A DNA stretch of 11,177 nt from Clostridiales bacterium (GTDB lineage: Bacteria > Bacillota > Clostridia > Christensenellales > Pumilibacteraceae). The notes under the pieces were generated by a model. The model searched no databases. It was not told the origin of the DNA and saw nothing but the letters and a program-made list of their open reading frames with translations. The stretch covers positions 1 to 11,177 of the forward strand of contig JAIEBL010000193.1 in the NCBI GenBank assembly GCA_029069015.1. Reading direction: 5' to 3'. Positions within the stretch are counted from its first letter, which is position 1. Each line of letters begins with the position of its first letter. Shown one piece after another: positions 6,396-11,177 of this stretch. The translations under genes were made by a program, and so were the position numbers.

Positions 6396-8134
6396 AACTG
6401 CATTGCTCGTCGCCCGAGTTGCAAATTAGCGGACAAGATTTCCGCTCTGCCGTAACGCTTGTCAAAAACGAAAAGGACGTGAAGCTATATCGGTTTACGC
6501 TTGTTTCCGACTTGCCCGTAAGCCCAAAACCCGTCACCGTAAAATTCGTTTTGCCCAAAGACGACGTTTATTCGGTGTTCCGTCCGAACGCCTCAAACAT
6601 TTGTACGCTTACGCCCGATTGGGCACCCGTTAAAAACCGTTCGCGGAGCGGGGCGGGTGCGCCCCTTGTTTCGCTTATAGGGCGAACGGACAACAATCGG
6701 TGCACCGTTTCGGTTTCGGACTGTAAAAATCCGACCTCTATAAGCGTAGGACTGCATGAAGAAGACTGTTCTGTTTGGCTGAGCGTCGCGTTTTTTACGG
6801 AAACGGTTTCGCCGCTGCAAGAATACACTGCCGATATCCGTTTGGATTTCCGCGAAACCCCGGCGTGCGAAAGCATAAAAGCCGTTCGCGCTTGGTGGAA
6901 AGAGCTCGGATATCTTCCCGCCGCATTGCCCGCTTCGGCAACCCTTCCCATGTATTCGACGTGGTACTCTATGCACCAGGACTTTACGGCGGACGCAATT
7001 ATGCAGCAGTGCAAAATTGCCAAAACGCTGGGCATGGATACCGTGATCATAGACGACGGCTGGCAGACGGACGATAATAACAGGGGGTACGCGTATTGCG
7101 GCGATTGGGAGGTTTGCACGAAAAAGCTTCCCGATTTGAAAGCGCTCGTAAACCGATTGCATTCGATCGGCATGAAAATAATGGTGTGGTTTTCGGTGCC
7201 GTACGTGGGCAAAAAATCCAAATGCGCAAGCCGCTTCGAGGGGAAATATTTGTATTGTGACAACCATATCGGCGCGTACGTGCTCGATCCGCGTTTCCCC
7301 GAGGTCAGGAAGTATCTTTGCGACGTTTACCGTAATTTTGCAAAGACTTACGGTATAGACGGGTTCAAGCTCGACTTTATCGACAGCTTCATTCTGAAAG
7401 AAGAATCGCAAAAAGGCGACAGGGGCGACTGCGTGTCGCTCGAAGACGGGATATGCAAATTGCTCGAAGAGATTCAGTCAACGCTTAAATCCGTAAGCCC
7501 CGATATGATGATCGAATTCCGACAAACGTATATGGGCGGCGTCATGCAACGGTACGGCAATATGATCCGCGTTGCCGATTGCCCCGCAAACGCGCAAGTC
7601 AATAAGTTCGGTTCGCTCGAACTTCAGTTGCTTTCGTGCGGGACTGCCGTTCATGCCGACCCGATCGCGTGGCGAACGGACGAGAGCGTCGAAAACGCCG
7701 CAATGCAGCTCAATCATACGCTGTTTGCCGTGCCGCAGATTTCGATGGACTTAACGAAGCTGCCGCCCGAGCATAAGAAAATGCTTGCGTACTATATGGC
7801 GTATCAACGCAAAAACAAAGACGTTTTGCTGTTCGGCGATCTGACCGTTTCGGGCTTTGCACACGGCTTCACTTCGGCGGTAGCGCATAACGAACGCAAA
7901 AAAATCCACGTCACGTACGACGGGATCATCGGCGTGCAAGCGGGCGATTTCGACGTCGTAAACGCTACGGGAAACGAGTGCGTTGCGTTAAAAGCGTCCG
8001 CACCGTTCGACTGCGCCGTAACGGTGGTCAATTGCATGGGTGAAACGGTGCGCAAAGAGTGTATGCGTTTGTCGGAAGGACTGAACGAAATTTCCGTTCC
8101 CGTATCTGGATTTACGTTTTTTACCAAGGAATAA
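6392..8134 (+). CDS. GH36-like glycoside hydrolase, putative alpha-galactosidase
   Basis: 580 residues, no signal peptide. The ATG overlaps the previous stop (ATGA at 6392-6395), with AAGGAG at 6381-6386. The N-terminal ~155 residues are a beta-sandwich; a TIM barrel follows from Y-S-T-W-Y-S (188-193). Barrel landmarks are V-I-I-D-D-G-W-Q (218-225), M-K-I-M-V-W-F (261-267), L-D-P-R (298-301) and G-I-D-G-F-K-L-D-F-I-D (321-331). Asp328 is the expected nucleophile, as in the K-x-D motif of GH36/melibiase-type enzymes, and Asp396 in R-V-A-D-C-P-A-N is the candidate acid/base. The 68-residue separation is close to the ~60 in Thermotoga GalA. A C-terminal beta domain closes the protein. It is shorter than most ~700-residue GH36 enzymes, and K-L-D replaces the commoner K-W/Y-D, so a divergent subgroup is likely. 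The gene is translationally coupled to the GH127-like gene, supporting a shared substrate. Alpha-galactose specificity is inferred, not seen. Confidence 0.82.
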   Translation: MKLHCSSPELQISGQDFRSAVTLVKNEKDVKLYRFTLVSDLPVSPKPVTVKFVLPKDDVYSVFRPNASNICTLTPDWAPVKNRSRSGAGAPLVSLIGRTDNNRCTVSVSDCKNPTSISVGLHEEDCSVWLSVAFFTETVSPLQEYTADIRLDFRETPACESIKAVRAWWKELGYLPAALPASATLPMYSTWYSMHQDFTADAIMQQCKIAKTLGMDTVIIDDGWQTDDNNRGYAYCGDWEVCTKKLPDLKALVNRLHSIGMKIMVWFSVPYVGKKSKCASRFEGKYLYCDNHIGAYVLDPRFPEVRKYLCDVYRNFAKTYGIDGFKLDFIDSFILKEESQKGDRGDCVSLEDGICKLLEEIQSTLKSVSPDMMIEFRQTYMGGVMQRYGNMIRVADCPANAQVNKFGSLELQLLSCGTAVHADPIAWRTDESVENAAMQLNHTLFAVPQISMDLTKLPPEHKKMLAYYMAYQRKNKDVLLFGDLTVSGFAHGFTSAVAHNERKKIHVTYDGIIGVQAGDFDVVNATGNECVALKASAPFDCAVTVVNCMGETVRKECMRLSEGLNEISVPVSGFTFFTKE

Positions 8135-8144
8135 AGGAAAGACC

Positions 8145-9542
8145 GTGGAAAAGCGAGTTTATTTTAATTCGGACAACCCGACGGACAATAAAATTTTCAA
8201 TGCGGCGGAGAGAAAACTGTTAAACAATATCAAGATTTTCGACGGACGCCGTGTATTGATAGAGGGAAGTACGTATTCTAATTTATGGCTTGAAACGCAA
8301 CCCATGGGCGGCGAAATGTATGCGAAAAGAGATTTGGAAATAGCGTACAATAACCATATTCTTTTCATGGAAAACATAAGAAAAGACGGTCGTTTTCCGG
8401 GAATGATATCGCAGGGGAAAAGCGGCCTTACGTGCGATTACGAATGGCTGCAAGGCTGTTTCTTTGCTATTTCCGCATATAAAATTTATTATCTCTGTGA
8501 CCTACAAAGCGATTATTTGAAATTACTGTACGAGTGCCTCAAATCCTTTGACGAATATTTATGGAAATACCGTGACAGCGACGGCGACGGCTGTTTGGAG
8601 ACTTGGTGCATATGGGATACGGGAGAAGACAATTCTTCTCGGTTAAAAGGATTTCCCGACAAATTCGGCGGTGAGATCGCGCCGACGGCGTTTCTGCCCT
8701 TTGAATCGATGGACTTCATGGGATTCAGTTATGCCAACAGAGATATTTTGTCGAAAATTAGCCGTATTTTGGAGAACGGCGAAGATAAAGTTTGGCGGGA
8801 GAAAGCCAATGCCGTAAAAAGAAAAATAAGAAACTATCTTTGGGACGATTCGAAAAAAGCGTGCTTTGACAGAGACGGCTATAATAAACGTATTCCCGTT
8901 TTAATTCATAACAATCTGAGAGTTATGTACTTTAACGCTTTCTCGCAGTCGATGGCAAACGACTTTGTAAAGGTTCACTTGTTAAACGAGAAAGAATTTT
9001 GGACGCCCATGCCTTTGCCGTCCATTGCCGCAAACGAAGCGATTTTTCAAAACGAGCCTTATAATAATTGGAGCGGGCAGCCGGAAGGGTTGACGTATCA
9101 AAGAGCCATTCGAGCGCTTGAAAACTACGGCTTTTTCGGAGTGGTTGTGGCGCTGGGTGAAAAATTGTTAAGCGCGATCGGCGATGAATGCGTGTTTACA
9201 CAGCAATTTGATCCTTTTACCGCAAAGCCGTCTTTACCCCCAAAAGACGGGTTGGACGGTTACAGCCCTACCATGTTGGCGGCGCTCGAATATATATCCA
9301 GAATGTACGGTATCCATATAGACGAAGATATGGTTTGGTGGTCGGCGATCGGGAATGAAACCGAGTTCGAATATGCGCAACAGTATAAAGGACACTGCTA
9401 CAAAATCATTGCGGGTAAATCCGTGTTCCGTTGTTACGATTCCGACAAATTCCTTTTCGAGTTTGCAAAAGGACGTCGGGTGATAACGAATCTAAACGGA
9501 GAAATAATTAAAGTAATTGACAATTTACGCAAAGGAGTTTAA
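8145..9542 (+). CDS. (alpha/alpha)6-barrel protein resembling clan GH-G glycosidases (GH63/GH37, MGH1-like)
   Basis: 465 residues with GTG start; AGGA at 8135-8138 lies 6 nt upstream, and only 10 nt separate it from the previous stop. No signal peptide. Family landmarks are E-T-Q-P-M-G-G-E-M-Y (50-59), Y-E-W-L-Q-G (99-104), W-D-T-G-E-D-N-S-S-R (157-166), W-S-G-Q-P-E-G-L-T-Y-Q-R (309-320) and F-D-P-F-T (355-359). In GH63 and trehalase GH37, the Asp of W-x-x-G-x-D-N/F-S-x-R is the general acid, equivalent to Asp162 here. The base Glu normally stands two residues before the aromatic of E-x-Y/F-D/N-P; here that position is Gln353 (codon CAG at 9201). So activity may differ or rest on another residue such as Glu50 or Glu57. 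The base composition is clearly more A+T rich than its neighbours (17 G+C in the 60 bases 8461-8520) with AGA arginine codons, hinting at a separate origin. Substrate unknown; the operon implies a glycan. Confidence 0.75.
   Translation: MEKRVYFNSDNPTDNKIFNAAERKLLNNIKIFDGRRVLIEGSTYSNLWLETQPMGGEMYAKRDLEIAYNNHILFMENIRKDGRFPGMISQGKSGLTCDYEWLQGCFFAISAYKIYYLCDLQSDYLKLLYECLKSFDEYLWKYRDSDGDGCLETWCIWDTGEDNSSRLKGFPDKFGGEIAPTAFLPFESMDFMGFSYANRDILSKISRILENGEDKVWREKANAVKRKIRNYLWDDSKKACFDRDGYNKRIPVLIHNNLRVMYFNAFSQSMANDFVKVHLLNEKEFWTPMPLPSIAANEAIFQNEPYNNWSGQPEGLTYQRAIRALENYGFFGVVVALGEKLLSAIGDECVFTQQFDPFTAKPSLPPKDGLDGYSPTMLAALEYISRMYGIHIDEDMVWWSAIGNETEFEYAQQYKGHCYKIIAGKSVFRCYDSDKFLFEFAKGRRVITNLNGEIIKVIDNLRKGV
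9531..9537 (+). promoter_or_regulatory. Ribosome binding site of the GH2 gene, inside the upstream coding end
   Basis: AAAGGAG sits 6 nt before the ATG at 9544 and lies entirely within the last codons of the preceding gene, whose TAA ends one base before that ATG. This supports the start and coupled translation. Confidence 0.75.
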
Positions 9543-9543
9543 T

Positions 9544-11177
9544 ATGACACAAATACCCCGTCCCGAACACCCACGTCCCGGGTTCGTTCGTAAGAACTGG
9601 CAGAACCTCAACGGCACTTGGGAGTTCTATAATGACGTTTCCGCAAGCGGCAGAGAGCGCAAAGTGTACGAAGCGGACAAGTTCGAGGGCAAAATCATTG
9701 TGCCGTTTTGCCCCGAGAGTAAACTTTCGGGCGTCGGCAACCTCGACTTTATGCCTAGCGTTTGGTATGCGCGGCAACTGAAAGTCGATAAAAAAATGCT
9801 GGAAGGACGCGTATTATTGCACTTCGGCGCATGCGATTACAAGACCACCGTCTATATGGGCGGCAAGGTCGTGGGGACGCACGTCGGCGGGTATACGCCT
9901 TTTTCCGTGGACATTACCGATAGTTTGCGCTCCGGCGATACCCGCCTTGTAGTGCATGCCGAGGACGACTTGCGTACGCAAGCACAGCCGTGCGGCAAGC
10001 AAAGCAGAGAATATTATTCGCAGGGTTGCCACTATACGCGTACCACGGGTATTTGGCAAACGGTGTGGTTGGAGTTTGTCCCCGAGACCTATATCGAGAA
10101 TATCAAGATAACCGCCACCGACATTGCGGGCGCGGTTAAGTTACAAACTAAGCTCAATCGCTACGTTAAAAACGCGCAGCTGTGCGTAGAGGCGCAGTTG
10201 GAAGGCAAAACGGTTGCAGACGCGGCGTTTGACCTTGGCGGCGTTGTCACCGAGCAGTCGTTTCGCGTGGATACCGTCAAGCTGTGGAACGTAGGGGCCC
10301 CCAGCCTCTACGACGTGACTTTTACGCTCAAAATAGGCGGCAAAGCGGTCGATACGGTCGACAGCTATTTCGGGATTCGCCGTATCGATATAGACGGGTA
10401 CAAGATCCGTATCAACGGCAAGTCGGTGTTCCAGCGGCTTGTGCTCGATCAAGGTTTCTATCCCGACGGTATTTGCACCGCGCCGACCGACGAGGCATTG
10501 AAGCACGATATCGAATTGGCTTTGGCGGCGGGCTTCAACGGCGCGCGCTTGCACCAAAAGGTATTCGAGGAGCGGTTCTTGTACCATGCCGACCGCATGG
10601 GCTACATCGTGTGGGGTGAGTACGGCAGTTGGGGCGTCAAAATTTCCGAATATGAGACTTTACACACCTTTTTGCCGCAGTGGTTGGAGAGTGTCGAGCG
10701 CGACTACAACCGCCCCTCGGTCATCGGTTGGTGCCCGTTCAACGAGACGTGGGACGATAACCGCAAAACGTCTTCGCGCAGGCAGCAGCTTGATACGAAT
10801 ATTTCCGTCGTGTACGAGGCGACCAAGCGCGTCGACCCGACGCGACTGTGTATTGATACGAGCGGCAACTACCACACCGGCGAGACCGATATTTACGACG
10901 TGCACGACTATAACCAAAGCCCCGAGTGCTATAAAGATATATTCGCTAGGCACGCCAAGGGCGAGTTTTTCAACAACTTTACGGACCGCCAAAAGTATGA
11001 CGGAGTCAAGCCGTATATGCTGAGTGAATACGGCGGCATCAAGTGGGCGGGCGGCGATACGACGGATGACAGCCACGCGTCTTGGGGGTACGGCGACGCG
11101 CCCAAAACGATTGCGGAATTTGTCGACCGTCTGTGCGGGCTGACTGCGCCGCTGCTTGCCGCGCCCAATATTTGCGG
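9544..11177 (+). CDS. Glycoside hydrolase family 2 enzyme (3' truncated by the window)
   Basis: The first 544 codons of a gene with no stop before the window end. No signal peptide: it starts MTQIPRPEHPRPGFVRKNW, a typical GH2 N-terminus. Domains are a sugar-binding jelly roll (~1-182, with L-N-G-T-W-E-F at 23-29 and Y-T-R-T-T-G-I-W-Q-T-V-W-L before ~180), an Ig-like sandwich (~183-275), then the TIM barrel from F-G-I-R-R-I (276). Glu401 in C-P-F-N-E-T-W is the expected acid/base (N-E motif). Glu495 in L-S-E-Y-G-G is the expected nucleophile; the 94-residue gap fits GH2, so the active site looks intact. The GH2 family includes beta-galactosidases, beta-glucuronidases, beta-mannosidases and beta-L-arabinosidase-type enzymes; the sequence alone does not let me choose. 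Last visible gene of the operon, one base after the previous stop. Base composition is G+C rich (38 of 60 at 10681-10740), like the other glycosidases except its upstream neighbour. Confidence 0.92.
   Translation, partial: MTQIPRPEHPRPGFVRKNWQNLNGTWEFYNDVSASGRERKVYEADKFEGKIIVPFCPESKLSGVGNLDFMPSVWYARQLKVDKKMLEGRVLLHFGACDYKTTVYMGGKVVGTHVGGYTPFSVDITDSLRSGDTRLVVHAEDDLRTQAQPCGKQSREYYSQGCHYTRTTGIWQTVWLEFVPETYIENIKITATDIAGAVKLQTKLNRYVKNAQLCVEAQLEGKTVADAAFDLGGVVTEQSFRVDTVKLWNVGAPSLYDVTFTLKIGGKAVDTVDSYFGIRRIDIDGYKIRINGKSVFQRLVLDQGFYPDGICTAPTDEALKHDIELALAAGFNGARLHQKVFEERFLYHADRMGYIVWGEYGSWGVKISEYETLHTFLPQWLESVERDYNRPSVIGWCPFNETWDDNRKTSSRRQQLDTNISVVYEATKRVDPTRLCIDTSGNYHTGETDIYDVHDYNQSPECYKDIFARHAKGEFFNNFTDRQKYDGVKPYMLSEYGGIKWAGGDTTDDSHASWGYGDAPKTIAEFVDRLCGLTAPLLAAPNIC

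Noticed and set aside
6568..7411. Overlapping - strand open frames opposite the GH36-like gene
   Set aside because: They are shadows of a well-supported coding gene, with no recognisable domain and no ribosome binding site that I judged convincing.
10294..10301. Perfect palindrome GGGGCCCC
   Set aside because: It lies inside the GH2 coding frame, has no flanking stem extension or T-run, and is short enough to occur by chance.
10586..11023. Alternative + strand open frame of 145 codons
   Set aside because: It is out of frame with the GH2 gene, which covers the same bases with its acid/base motif (E401).

Overview
The window looks like part of a carbohydrate-utilisation gene cluster from a Gram-positive gut-type bacterium, probably a Clostridia/Bacillota member. 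The reasons are AGGAG-type ribosome binding sites before almost every gene, a lipoprotein signal without an outer-membrane context, Ig-like (BIG2) surface modules, and a dense stack of glycoside hydrolases. This placement is an inference from style; no phylogenetic marker gene is present. All seven genes lie on the + strand with gaps of 1 to 26 nt or overlaps of 4 and 8 nt. I see no terminator, internal promoter, RNA gene, mobile element or CRISPR, so the window is probably the interior of one long operon, cut at both ends.

Layout: positions 1-582 hold the C-terminal end of a beta-rich, probably extracellular protein. Positions 603-3737 encode a large lipoprotein with two BIG2 Ig-like domains and three tandem ~270-290-residue repeats, each a short beta-sandwich followed by a jelly-roll-like module. 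Then come a PhnP-type metallo-beta-lactamase-fold hydrolase (3764-4612), a GH127-like (DUF1680) putative beta-L-arabinofuranosidase (4605-6395), a GH36-like alpha-galactosidase-type enzyme (6392-8134), an (alpha/alpha)6-barrel enzyme resembling clan GH-G (GH63/GH37) (8145-9542), and the first 544 codons of a GH2 glycosidase (9544 to the window end).

Working model (inference): the surface proteins capture or hold a plant-type glycan, and the glycosidases, none of which has a visible signal peptide, trim imported oligosaccharides in the cytoplasm. The predicted specificities (L-arabinofuranose, alpha-galactose and a beta-linked sugar) would suit an arabinose/galactose-rich plant or glycoprotein glycan. 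No transporter or regulator lies in the window. The less ordinary points are the PhnP-like hydrolase embedded in and translationally coupled to a glycosidase operon, the three-repeat lipoprotein with no family I can name, and the GH63-like protein with Gln where clan members normally carry the catalytic base Glu.
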